NCBI GenBank assembly: GCA_004431415.1
Contig: QPMI01000047.1
Span: forward strand, 124,001-188,000
Direction of reading: 5' to 3'
Length of the DNA: 64,000 nt
From: Cyanophora paradoxa
Lineage: Eukaryota; Glaucocystophyceae; Cyanophorales; Cyanophoraceae
Shown: in pieces, positions 8,568 through 17,540 of the stretch
Layout: each line of letters begins with the position of its first letter
Position numbering within the stretch: the first letter of the stretch is position 1
The notes under the pieces: generated by a model
What the model saw: the letters and a program-made list of their open reading frames with translations, nothing else
Database searches by the model: none
What the model was told of the DNA's origin: nothing
Position numbers and translations under genes: made by a program

Positions 8568-10742
8568 ATGAGTATCACGAATCTCCCCTTTATCACTCGG
8601 GAAACCTTGTATTTGGATGACGGTTTCGAGCTCAGCAGTAACATTACCGCTTCCAATGTGACCATATCTTCGAACCTTGTGGTAAAAGACTTTCTATTAA
8701 ATCAGAGCAACCTTGAATATATTGATATCACCAGCAATCTCCCTTTTACCTATGGCACTGATAACTCAGCCCTCGTTATCTATCATGGGGGCTCGCCTGT
8801 TGCATTCTTTGGCAGCAATTTCCCCACTGTGCGAACCTTTCAGCACGAAATCAATAAAGCCCGCCCCATCCCACTGACAGCTGTCGTAGAATGGGATCCT
8901 GTTAAATATTCGCAGAGCATCACAAGCAATATTACACTCACTCGACCACATTTAATTGAGGTCATGGGGGTCGACCTTGTAAAGGAGTTTTATAGTGAGC
9001 GATTCACAAGAAACGAGCGAGATGTAGCCCAGGATCTCGAAATCTCGGGTTTATCAATTGCTACCGCAGCAAACACGGCAGGGCTCGCTGTTTTAACAGG
9101 TGCAATCACCATCACTGATGCGATCATGTATTTATCCCGCGATTTGGTGCCTTTGCTCGATCATCAATTTAATCTCGGGCAATCTAACACTGATGCTGTT
9201 AAGAAATGGCTGAATGTGTATGCCTATGATGGGTGGTTTGATGACTTGCACACGACTAACCTTTATAGCACGACCTCAAAAACAAGTAACATAATCTTGC
9301 CTTTCAATCACTCAGTCCGACCCAGTGATTTACCCACTGATGAGAGAGCTCTGATCAGCTATAACGACTTTAACAGCAATCTTTCCCGCTCAGTTTCGCG
9401 GACTGAGACCTACACTGTCGAGGGATACCCTCAGCAGCTCGCAAATGGGGTCTATGTCGCTTATGTAGGCAAACCTACATATACATTCACTTGGGATCAG
9501 TTGGGTGTCACAGGTTTGGAGAGTATACCCACTGTTTCATTGGTGGATCACACAACTTATTATAATCCTATCACTAACAATAATGAATCTAATAAAGCGT
9601 TTATCCAAAATGTCACCTCCACAGGGTTTCAGGTCTCGTTTGTCATTAACGAGACATACAATTTACTTATCATCCGAAACAACTCATTGAGTTCCGAAGC
9701 TACTATTAGTTTCACTCTTAACATCAATTATATCACCCCTGAATTCGATAGCAAACCCAGAGTGAAGGTTTACCGAGATTTACAAGGTAGCAATATCGTG
9801 CCCTTCTCACAGAATTTCGATCTTGGGGCGAATTCTTTGAGGTGGAACACAGTTTATACTTTGAATGCAAACACCTGTAATATTGTGGTCGCAGGGTCAT
9901 CGGCTACTATTGGAGATCTGACCGCCCCTTTCAAAAAGGAGTATCTTAAAGAGCTGTATATTACAAAGTCTGATTTACCAGATGCTATTTCGTTGGTGCT
10001 CTCCCCGACTCCCAGTATATCCTATCACAATGTGAAAGACACCAGTAATGTAGTGCAGAGGGAAGCAAAGTATTCCAGGCATCCGAGATATCAGCAACAA
10101 CATATAGATACCTTGCAGCGGTTCCAGCGAATTTTAATTTCACATTTGAGACACCATTTGTTTCCCCTCCTACTATTGAAATAACTGACACGAATTTGTA
10201 TGTGATCAATAATGGGTCGACCACCTCTATTAACAATGCACCAGCCGGCTACTCCCATTTGTTGCAACTAACATAACAACCACCGGCTTCACACTTGTCG
10301 GAAATGCAACAGTGACATATGCTCTTACAGCATATCCTGTTGGTTGTATTTTGCGAAATTTAATCTTTCAGCGATCCCACCTGTGTCCCTTTCTCTCCCT
10401 TTACTATCAATTGGAAGGCAACAGGAACAATACCTCGTTTGACTCCGAAGATCGATTAAAAATAAGGTATCCTCTCGATGTGACCGACCTCCATACTACG
10501 AGAATAAATGGCAGAATTTCGTATTTAATGGAACCAATGCGACTCTGATCGATAATCGAGTTACAAATAATTACTTTTTCGATTCTCGATATATTAATAC
10601 TTGCAACATTGTCATACAGAACACGTTTGAGAATCGAAGTAAGACCTTAACAGTCACCTTGCCCACTCACTCGAATGTCTCAGATGGATTTACTATTACC
10701 TGTTCAATCGCAATTACACCTCTTATATTCCATATCCTCTGA
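8568..10742 (+). CDS. Fibre-like structural protein 1, C-terminal part in several frames
   Basis: The intact part covers 8568 to about 10060 and is rich in Asn, Ser and Thr beta strands. Two segments have the LG...W..VY pattern often seen in phage and viral fibres: FNLGQSNTDAVKKWLNVYAY and FDLGANSLRWNTVYTL. After about 10060 the coding signal changes frame at least twice (near 10065 and 10258). It resumes as Asn/Thr-rich strand sequence until a TGA at 10740-10742. The nominal stop at 10184 belongs to a wrong frame. A role in host attachment is inferred from the composition and from its place in a run of fibre-like genes. No catalytic motif is seen. Confidence 0.6.
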
Positions 10743-10751
10743 GACTGTGAC

Positions 10752-11882
10752 ATGAGCTATCCCAAAGTCACCCTAACATCGACCAATGCTCACTTCTTTG
10801 GATCCACGGACTTTATGACCTTCTTTGCTTTCACATCCTCTACTGATGGGCTCTTAGTTTATTACACTTTCAGATATGATGCTGTTTGGACTCAGCTTGA
10901 CAGCCACCCAAATACAGATGTAATCGAAGTGGGCGATAAGAAATATATAAAAACCGCTTCCCCATGGGTGTGCACTGTCCGGCTCGATGACAGATACACT
11001 CCCAACCTAAATAACATTGGAATGCACTCGACATGCAATATTTATGTGCAAGGTGCAATTTCGGCTACCAAATATTTCGAGGGAGGGAACTGTGATGCAG
11101 GGCATCGATTGCTATCGCGAAATGGATTCTTTGAGTCATTCAGTGGGACAGCTCTACCGCCCTTTATCAGGGACACAGTGTATGATACCACATGCAATAT
11201 TTGGGTGTGTCGATCTGTGAGCAATCCGCCTGTGACAAAGGAATTATATAAATATCTGTCAGATACCTATGGTGCAATCTCAGGATCCTCCACAGGAAAT
11301 CCAGCGACGGCTCCCATCGTGTTTGCAAATGCATACACAGCGCCGACATCATTAGCAGGGTCGACAGAGCCGCCACCTAACGATCCCAATCCGAACCAGC
11401 CTAACCCAGATCCCGATTCAAAAGATCCCCCTACAACTGATCCAGATCCAAACACGACACCTAATAATCCCAGTAATCCTACTAATCCAGTTGGATCACC
11501 AGGAATGGATCCAGGGACGTTAGTGCTTCTCATTCTCTTGCCGATTCTCGGTGTTGGAGGACTTGTGCTTGCATACAAATTCCGAGCTTTATGTTTTGCA
11601 TGCTGGGATAGGGTCATTGCAGGTGCAGGTAATAAATACTCAACACCAGAGCTTAATGTGACCCAAACAGCCGAAGGAGATGTGGGGTTAGAGGTGAGGT
11701 CAGCCGAGGGGCATGGTCTTAGTGTTGTGAGAACTGATCAACCACCAGCAAGCAGGGCAGCACCCAAAAAATCACGAGCAGAACGAATGGCTGAATCAAT
11801 AATAAAAGACAATGCAGACTTTATGGCGGAAATGGCACAGCGAGAGGGCAGAACATATGAGCTTCTCCCAATGCGACCTTAA
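10752..11882 (+). CDS. Stalked single-pass membrane protein of the virus
   Basis: 376 residues. Residues 1-200 form a Cys-containing beta-rich head without an obvious signal peptide. Residues about 205-250 are a Pro/Asn/Asp stalk (NPNQPNPDPDSKDPPTTDPD). One hydrophobic segment at about 255-276 (GTLVLLILLPILGVGGLVLA) is followed by a Cys-containing juxtamembrane stretch and a charged tail of about 90 residues. The layout suggests a head presented on a stalk. It could sit in an internal viral membrane, or in the infected cell's membrane. I know no homologous family; the position between two fibre genes favours a virion or entry role. Confidence 0.6.
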   Translation: MSYPKVTLTSTNAHFFGSTDFMTFFAFTSSTDGLLVYYTFRYDAVWTQLDSHPNTDVIEVGDKKYIKTASPWVCTVRLDDRYTPNLNNIGMHSTCNIYVQGAISATKYFEGGNCDAGHRLLSRNGFFESFSGTALPPFIRDTVYDTTCNIWVCRSVSNPPVTKELYKYLSDTYGAISGSSTGNPATAPIVFANAYTAPTSLAGSTEPPPNDPNPNQPNPDPDSKDPPTTDPDPNTTPNNPSNPTNPVGSPGMDPGTLVLLILLPILGVGGLVLAYKFRALCFACWDRVIAGAGNKYSTPELNVTQTAEGDVGLEVRSAEGHGLSVVRTDQPPASRAAPKKSRAERMAESIIKDNADFMAEMAQREGRTYELLPMRP

Positions 11883-11911
11883 TTTTTGTAGAATGCCTTA
11901 ATAGAGAAATA

Positions 11912-13374
11912 ATGACGGAACCCATAGTAGAAACGACAATAAAGAATGCTGTATTGGATAATAAATTTTATATAACCCACGCCAATATACCCAGTGAATC
12001 CAATGACCTAATTGTTGATCTAAAAGGTTATGTGATGGGAGCTATGGCTTCTAACCTATGGAATGACCTTTTCGGTTACGAGTTTGGTCACATCTATGAC
12101 ATTGCAAATGGGATCGGCTATGTGGATGCAATGGCAGGCACAGCCTTTCGAAATCTAAATTGCAACTGTGTGGGTGGGTGGATGTTTCAGATCTGTTCCA
12201 ATGTCGATCCCACTATTGATCCCGCCACGATTACCTTTGATTGCAATCTATTTGCCCCCAAAACCATTTTCTCCATCACTTGCAATCTCGTTAATTCGGA
12301 TGTGCCCATAGTAGCACCTGTAATTGGTGCATCAAATATGTATATCCAAAGAAATCCGGTCGTGCATACAGGCGCCGAATTTATATTAGGCGACAACACC
12401 CCAATTAGTCGACTCGAATTGCCCACGAATTTCACCTTTAATCTCGTGGATGAGTTCCCTAACAGTCAAAGTCTCATGTATTTCACCTCTGAAAATCGCC
12501 TTTCGGGTGCATTCTCACCCATTGAGCTGTCTATACCGAAACAAAAGGTGAGCTATAAAGAGCTTACAGATGTGCCGGCGGGATTTAGTGGGAAGTGGAG
12601 TGATATCATTCAGAAGCCGACTTGGAGTAGTGTAGCATACACAGGAAATTACTATGATTTAGTAGGAACTCCCGATTTCACAAGCTATATACCTCGTTGG
12701 ATTGATCAAGGTGTAATTATATCAGAATCTACACTTCCTTTCAATGGGACATGGATAGGTTATTTACTAAGCCGAATTTGCATGCTGTTGCCACAAGTGG
12801 TGACTACAACGATTTAACTAACACCCCTATTGCACCGACCTTGCATGCTGTGGCTACAAGTGGAGACTACAATGATCTCATTAATACACCGAACCTACAT
12901 GCTGTGGCTACAAGCGGGAACTATGACGATTTAATTAACACACCTACTTCGCCACCTACTCACAATCACAGCATAGAGTTGCTCACGAATTTCGGTAATT
13001 ATGTGAATCCAAATGCATATGTGCAACAAGGGACAGCGAATGTAGTTTTGGAAAATAGAATATACAATGCAGGAGAGACCTTTCAGTTATCGGGAACGGT
13101 CGTATTCTCTACCCCATTTTATAGTGATGCAGTGATTACTACCTCTATCGAGAATAGCTATAACTCTGTAAATTGGGAAATGACCAACTGTGTATATATC
13201 GGACCTGAGTATGTTAATAATGAGAGAGTAGGACTAAAAACTAAGTTTACATGGATCGTTAGATTCACAGCTTTCGCATCGACTAATTTCACAAATGTCA
13301 CAGCAGCAAATCGCACCCTTAAACTCCATTGGATTGCTGTCGGACCTCTCCAAAACAATAATATTCTCACTTAA
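11912..13374 (+). CDS. Fibre-like protein 2 with YxDL-xxTP repeats, frameshifted
   Basis: Two overlapping frames (11912-12817 and 12751-13374) form one fibre. The first begins with a globular region and then repeats a short motif: YKELTDVP, KWSDIIQKP and NYYDLVGTP. The second frame continues the same repeat three more times as HAVATSGDYNDLTNTP and close variants, followed by a C-terminal beta domain rich in Asn and Thr. Because the repeat runs across the frame change, a single-base shift near 12750-12770 is the simplest explanation. Similar YNDL-TNKP repeats occur in tailed-phage fibres. A binding role for the C-terminal domain is inferred. The 29-nt spacer upstream is AT-rich. Confidence 0.62.
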
Positions 13375-13395
13375 TAAGTAAAGAACAATCAAAAG

Positions 13396-14364
13396 ATGTC
13401 GACTGTATTCACACCTGTGTTTTCTTTGAGTGCAAGTGCTGTCCATAATGTTCAACACACAGTCTATGATTTATCTCCGAGCCACCCTTCGACTGAGACA
13501 GCGAAAACCGATTCTTTTAATGACCAAAGCATACTCAGAGTCAAAGAACTCAGAGCTGACAAGATTGATGGACTCGTTAAAGCTACTCAAATGATCGTAT
13601 CGAATCGACCCGCAATATCTTCGGGGCTGGTCACCAAAGAAAATCTATATGAGGGTCAACAGGATTCCAAAACGGCTTTTAATCCGGCTGATAGGAATTC
13701 GGCGGCATTTCAAGTTTACAGTGGTGGGGCATGGATTGGGACTGGCTTAGGGGTTAATGGGAGTGCAACAATTACTGGAAGCCTTACAGCTGGATCATTT
13801 GGGACAGTTAAAACGACAACTATTGATTCTGGGGCAAATACAGAGTTGGTGATTAAGCGCAATGGGGCAACTGTTGCTTCGACATATTCAACAGGTGTGT
13901 CTCCAAATGATTCGTATGGTTTAACAATAAATGGGAGTAAATGCTATCTTGCTCTTCCAAACCACCCCCGTTTCTGTGTTGCACTAACAGCTGCAATCGC
14001 TACAAACGGAACCATTGGTAACTGGAATTATACATTTCTAAATCATGGAAACCATCTAGCAACATCAACAGGCATCTTCACAGCACCTGTTTCAGGTCAT
14101 TATAAGTTGATCTTTTCAGGAACAACCACAGCAAATAATAGTGATACACAGGTTATCCTGCGACAAAGTAACCTTACAACTCAACTTATTGCATATTCTC
14201 CTGCACCTGGATCACCACTGAGTAGATCTATTGGGTTTAATTTCATTGTTAACATGGTAGCTGGAGATACTGTGAAGCTAGATCTTTATGGTGGTGGATT
14301 GCTTGCATCAGGAACAGGGGCGATGTATACTGTGTGGTCTGGTGAATTAATTTCTGCAACATAG
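13396..14364 (+). CDS. Fibre protein with C-terminal C1q/TNF-like head
   Basis: 322 residues, intact. Residues 1-95 carry an N-terminal region that may attach to the virion. Residues about 100-190 are Gly/Ser/Thr-rich shaft-like strands. From about 190 the sequence follows the C1q pattern: an opening strand (RFCVALTAAIA), NYTFLNHGNH, then GIFTAPVSGHYKLIF, which closely matches the central C1q signature (G-x-F-x-A-P-x-S-G-x-Y). A later GDTVKLDLY strand and a closing YTVWSGELI strand complete it. C1q heads form trimers and bind proteins or glycans, so this is a strong candidate for the receptor-binding tip. It follows fibre 2 and precedes a small gene by 9 nt. Confidence 0.72.
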   Translation: MSTVFTPVFSLSASAVHNVQHTVYDLSPSHPSTETAKTDSFNDQSILRVKELRADKIDGLVKATQMIVSNRPAISSGLVTKENLYEGQQDSKTAFNPADRNSAAFQVYSGGAWIGTGLGVNGSATITGSLTAGSFGTVKTTTIDSGANTELVIKRNGATVASTYSTGVSPNDSYGLTINGSKCYLALPNHPRFCVALTAAIATNGTIGNWNYTFLNHGNHLATSTGIFTAPVSGHYKLIFSGTTTANNSDTQVILRQSNLTTQLIAYSPAPGSPLSRSIGFNFIVNMVAGDTVKLDLYGGGLLASGTGAMYTVWSGELISAT

Positions 14365-14373
14365 AATAAAAGA

Positions 14374-14637
14374 ATGTCGAACATCTACCAAGTAGTTCTA
14401 ACTGACACTGAGAAACTGGGAATGGAATACTGTGCCTACTCTGTTCAGGATTGGATCGATAATATGGCTCATAATAGGGCGAGAATCGCGATTGATGAGA
14501 TTGTGGACAAAGAAGTTAAATCGTGTATTGCCGCTGGAATTCCGATTCCACTCACAAAGGAAGCGATTGTAGAGCAAGCGTTTGCAAGGGGGACTGTTCG
14601 AAAGGCAAGCGAAATTCCTGTGAGTGCTCCTATGTAA
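14374..14637 (+). CDS. Small viral protein after the fibre genes, unknown
   Basis: 87 residues, helical, with no Cys motif beyond two scattered cysteines. The sequence (VLTDTEKLGMEYCAYSVQDW, then NRARIAIDEIVDKEV) resembles short helical segments found at the ends of, or next to, viral tail and fibre proteins. I do not recognise a named family. The start is 9 nt after the fibre stop, so it is probably expressed with it. It is the last gene of the rightward viral block; no further ORF of note is seen before the host junction. Confidence 0.5.
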   Translation: MSNIYQVVLTDTEKLGMEYCAYSVQDWIDNMAHNRARIAIDEIVDKEVKSCIAAGIPIPLTKEAIVEQAFARGTVRKASEIPVSAPM

Positions 14638-14931
14638 AGAACTCGAATTCGAAGAATGAGAGATGGGTTAATTGTTATTTTTCATAGATCATGCATAAGA
14701 AAGGCATGTATCTTGCATAGTGGGCGGGGCGCACTTATCCCCTTCGTATCCACTTCGTATCCACTTCATATCCACTTTGTGTTCACTAAATTATATCGCA
14801 CTGATTCAGTTTGCATTTTGCCCCCACCCTACACCCCACCCTATACTACAATCTCGTTATTTCTATACATATTTACTATCTAATTTAATAGAGTTTATAC
14901 ATTGAAATAAGTGAGGTGTATCGATAAGTAA
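14638..14931. other. Non-coding start of the viral terminal region
   Basis: Only short, low-quality frames are present. It contains repeated TCGTATCCACTTCGTATCCA-type steps near 14745-14775 and C-rich blocks (CCCCACCCTACACC) near 14820-14850 that resemble the flanks of the iterated modules further right. Confidence 0.4.
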
Positions 14932-15838
14932 TACAGGGTGGGGAGGGTGGGGTTGGGTGGGGTCTTTTTTGCCCAAAAATATTTGACCCCCAAAAATTTA
15001 AGGGATTCAAAAAAATGCCCCACCTCACCCCACTTACCCCACCCTATCGAAGTCCGCACGATATCATAGTAGGCTACATCGGGATTGCGATCATATCACA
15101 GTGTATACAGTGAGGGTGGTGCCCCACTTTCTCACCCCACCCTATCGATTCGCGATTCAGGGATCGCGAAATATACAGCACATGATACTTGTTTTCTTAG
15201 TGATCGCGCCGTTCTAATACGATCTGAATATATCATATCTCGTCGGTATCACGTCGGTTCAATATCGTAATTATTAAATGGTTGGCTGATACCACTTTCA
15301 CACCCCACCCTCACACCCACCCGGTATTAATTTAACATACATAATCTCTATACTTTATACATTAATTACATTGAAATCAATCATAAATATAATAAAAGAT
15401 ACAGGGTGGGGTAAGTGGGGTTGGGTGGGGTCTTTTTTGACCAAGAATTTTGAGGGGGAATTATTTTAGGGAATTCAAAAAAATGCCCCACCTCACCCCA
15501 CCCGCCCACCCTATCGAAGTTATCGAAGTCCGATAAGTATCAAACCGGAAGTAAAAATAACACATCATGATTTTATGTGTGCCATCTTAGATTGGACTAC
15601 CATACCGATACCACTCACACCCCACCCTCACACCCCACCCAGTATTAATTTAACATACTCAATCATACATATTTATATTTAAATTACATTGAAATCAATC
15701 ATAGATAAAGAGAATAATACAGGGTGGGTAAGTGGGTTGGGTGGGGTCTTTTTTGACCAAGAATTTTTGGGAGTGAAACATTTTAGGGAATTCAAAAAAA
15801 TGCCCCACCTCACCCCACCCGCCCCACCCTATCGAAGC
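14932..15838. repeat. Three iterated G-rich/C-rich modules near the viral end
   Basis: A module of about 120 bp occurs at about 14932-15052, 15401-15519 and 15719-15837. Each begins ACAGGGTGGG, continues as GGGGTTGGGTGGGGTCTTTT, has an A/T centre ending TTCAAAAAAATGCCCCACCT, and closes with CCCCACCCTATCGAAG, so each is also an imperfect inverted repeat. Between modules lie AT-rich spacers with CACCCCACCCTCACACC and GTATTAATTTAACATAC repeated. No coding frame spans them. The G runs could form quadruplexes. A role as replication origin, terminal repeat or regulatory iteron is inference only. Confidence 0.65.
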
Positions 15839-16092
15839 TACGTAGGTGATACACATGACTATATGAGGCGCGTCCCAAGCAGCACATTGTAGTTGTTTTA
15901 GATACACATCGCGCATCGTAAACACATATCGGCTATATCGCGATTACATATTATATATACATATTTTACAAAGATTCCACGATACTTATATTATTTTTAT
16001 TGATTCATTTACGAACTACCGATAGAATACATATCACATATCGATATACACTATGATAAAAATGCTAATATCTTTATATAACTTATAGTAAC
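15839..16092. other. AT-rich non-coding end of the viral element
   Basis: Strongly AT-rich sequence with no supported gene, lying between the last iterated module and the terminal inverted repeat. Confidence 0.5.
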
Positions 16093-16163
16093 ACACATAT
16101 AAAAACAAATATTATTATCCTGAGCGGAACGCGAGGGATAATAATATTTGTTTTTATATGTGT
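16093..16163. repeat. Perfect 28-bp inverted repeat at the virus-host boundary
   Basis: The left arm (16093-16120) and right arm (16136-16163) are exact reverse complements over 28 bases, separated by the 15-nt spacer TGAGCGGAACGCGAG. The arms are AT-rich and end ATTATCC / GGATAAT. The right arm finishes exactly where the sequence becomes identical to the host repeat copies (16164 onward). It could be the element's terminal hairpin, a resolution or integration site, or a strong transcription terminator; the sequence alone does not decide. Confidence 0.7.
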
Positions 16164-16359
16164 ACCTTGGCGCGCGCATTCGATGATGTTTAATTACATA
16201 AGACCCGATAAAGATCTAGAACGCCTCCCTGACGGATTTCGAAATCGCAGCATTCACGATTGCGGTCATTCAGCGGCATTACAATTGGGTATATATGCGT
16301 GTATTTAGGGAAATCCGTTCTTTGATGCAGGCGGCTAATGATCGTTTCCACTTTTGCAG

Positions 16360-16615
16360 GATTTTGCAGCGAGCCAAGCGAATTTGACCAACCAGCAAGA
16401 GTTCATCATCGCTCTCACAAATTGTGCCACGCAAGTCGCAGCAGAGTTTCCGTTGGGGCGAAGCAGAAAGGGCTCTGCGGGCTTCCGGCACGGCGCCTCC
16501 TCGAAACCAGCAAGCGAGAATATGGTTAAGTTGATTATGAGAATGGCGCACATGGGAGGCTTGTGCGCGCCGACTATGATCAAGCCTCGAGGCGCTGATG
16601 TGTACACACCAATGA
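16360..16615 (+). pseudogene. Orphan exon 2 fragment of the duplicated host gene, truncated by the virus
   Basis: The exon begins after the acceptor CTTTTGCAG (ends 16359) with GATTTTGCAGCG, encoding DFAASQANLTNQQEFIIAL, and matches the exons at 18299 and 20234. Its upstream exon 1 is absent because viral sequence ends at 16163, inside the preceding intron. Downstream it breaks off at 16615, where the duplicated block restarts, so it lacks exons 3 and 4. It cannot encode the full protein. Confidence 0.75.
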
Positions 16616-16616
16616 C

Positions 16617-16889
16617 GCAATCGAAGTACGTACTGTATTCAATAGTGACAGACTTGCCTCCACTGGCTAGGCACTGGGCCTTCGCGTCGTCTTCACCGAT
16701 GTTGCTCTGATGCCACAGAGCGGTTGATGCCTTGCAGTCGTAGGAAGCGTAGCAGGACGAGTCTAACACAATGTGCAGATTAGGACTTCGGAATGTGTTA
16801 AAATGTGCGATCAAACGCAAACGCACTTCCTCCCATGATGTCGATGGATGCAGGCCCTGAGGGGTTGTTCGAAACCTGAAGAAGCGCAC
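16617..16889 (-). pseudogene. Opposite-strand coding-like fragment inside each duplicated copy
   Basis: The minus-strand frame begins MRFFRFRTTPQGLHPSTSW, continues IAHFNTFRSPNLHIVLDSSC and is coding-like for about 90 residues up to the duplication breakpoint at 16616. Beyond it the frame is only the antisense of exon 2. It may be a remnant of a neighbouring gene that was cut when the block was duplicated. The identical segment recurs at about 18556-18828. No family is recognised. Confidence 0.3.
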
Positions 16890-17170
16890 ACCTCACGCGT
16901 TACTCGCGGCCATAAGATGCGTGCACCTCGGGGCCTATACGTGTACGTACGGGCACGCGGGCGGCGGCTTCGCGTCTTTGTGCTGCGGAGTTGTGCTACT
17001 AACTTGCGCAGGGCCGCGACCGGCAGTCAGCGGCAGATCGATCTGGATTCTGGACTGAGCCTCGGCCCGGCGGAGATCGAAGATGCGAGGGCCGGTAAAC
17101 AGAAGGAGGGTGGATTATTGGGCTCAGTGCTCCTAGTAGGGTCGGCAAGCCTGAGTTGGGCTCAGTGCTC

Positions 17171-17418
17171 CTACCGTGTAACACTTAAATATGACGGCAT
17201 CTGTGATGTCGTTTATAAAACCTGGACTCCCGTGCGTGACATATGACGCTCCCAAATTATGTCGCTATACAATTCGAGGTTTGTATGGGGCGCGGTAATT
17301 TTGTATGGCGCCCAGGAATTATGACGCTCCCAAATTATGTCGTTATAGCAAAATGTCGGCGACATAATTTGGGGATGACATAATAAAGTGCGCGGCATAC
17401 ATAAGTGTTATACGGTAG
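17171..17418. mobile_element. MITE-like element (family 1, copy 1)
   Basis: The 17-bp terminal inverted repeats are CTACCGTGTAACACTTA and TAAGTGTTATACGGTAG, with one mismatch. If the outer TA is read as the target duplication, the repeat proper starts CCGTGT. Inside, the core CCAAATTATGTCG is repeated and appears inverted as CGACATAATTTGG near the right end. The element is 248 bp and has no coding capacity. It was duplicated with the host block. Confidence 0.65.
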
Positions 17419-17540
17419 TAAAGCCCGGCGGCCAGCCAGCCGCTGAGCTCGACTCTGCTCGAGCGGCGGCGAGTCCAGCCAGGCGGACCGTCCGGGCCCC
17501 GGGACCGTCGGACCCGGATCTCCCGGAGTACTAGTCCGCG

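Noticed and set aside
12740-12820. Programmed ribosomal frameshift in fibre 2
   Set aside because: No clear slippery heptamer with a downstream structure was seen, and similar frame changes occur in other viral genes, so an indel is simpler.
16335-16889. Single 184-residue minus-strand gene across the duplication breakpoint
   Set aside because: Its second half is the antisense of a spliced exon found in three copies; only the part right of 16616 might be a gene remnant.
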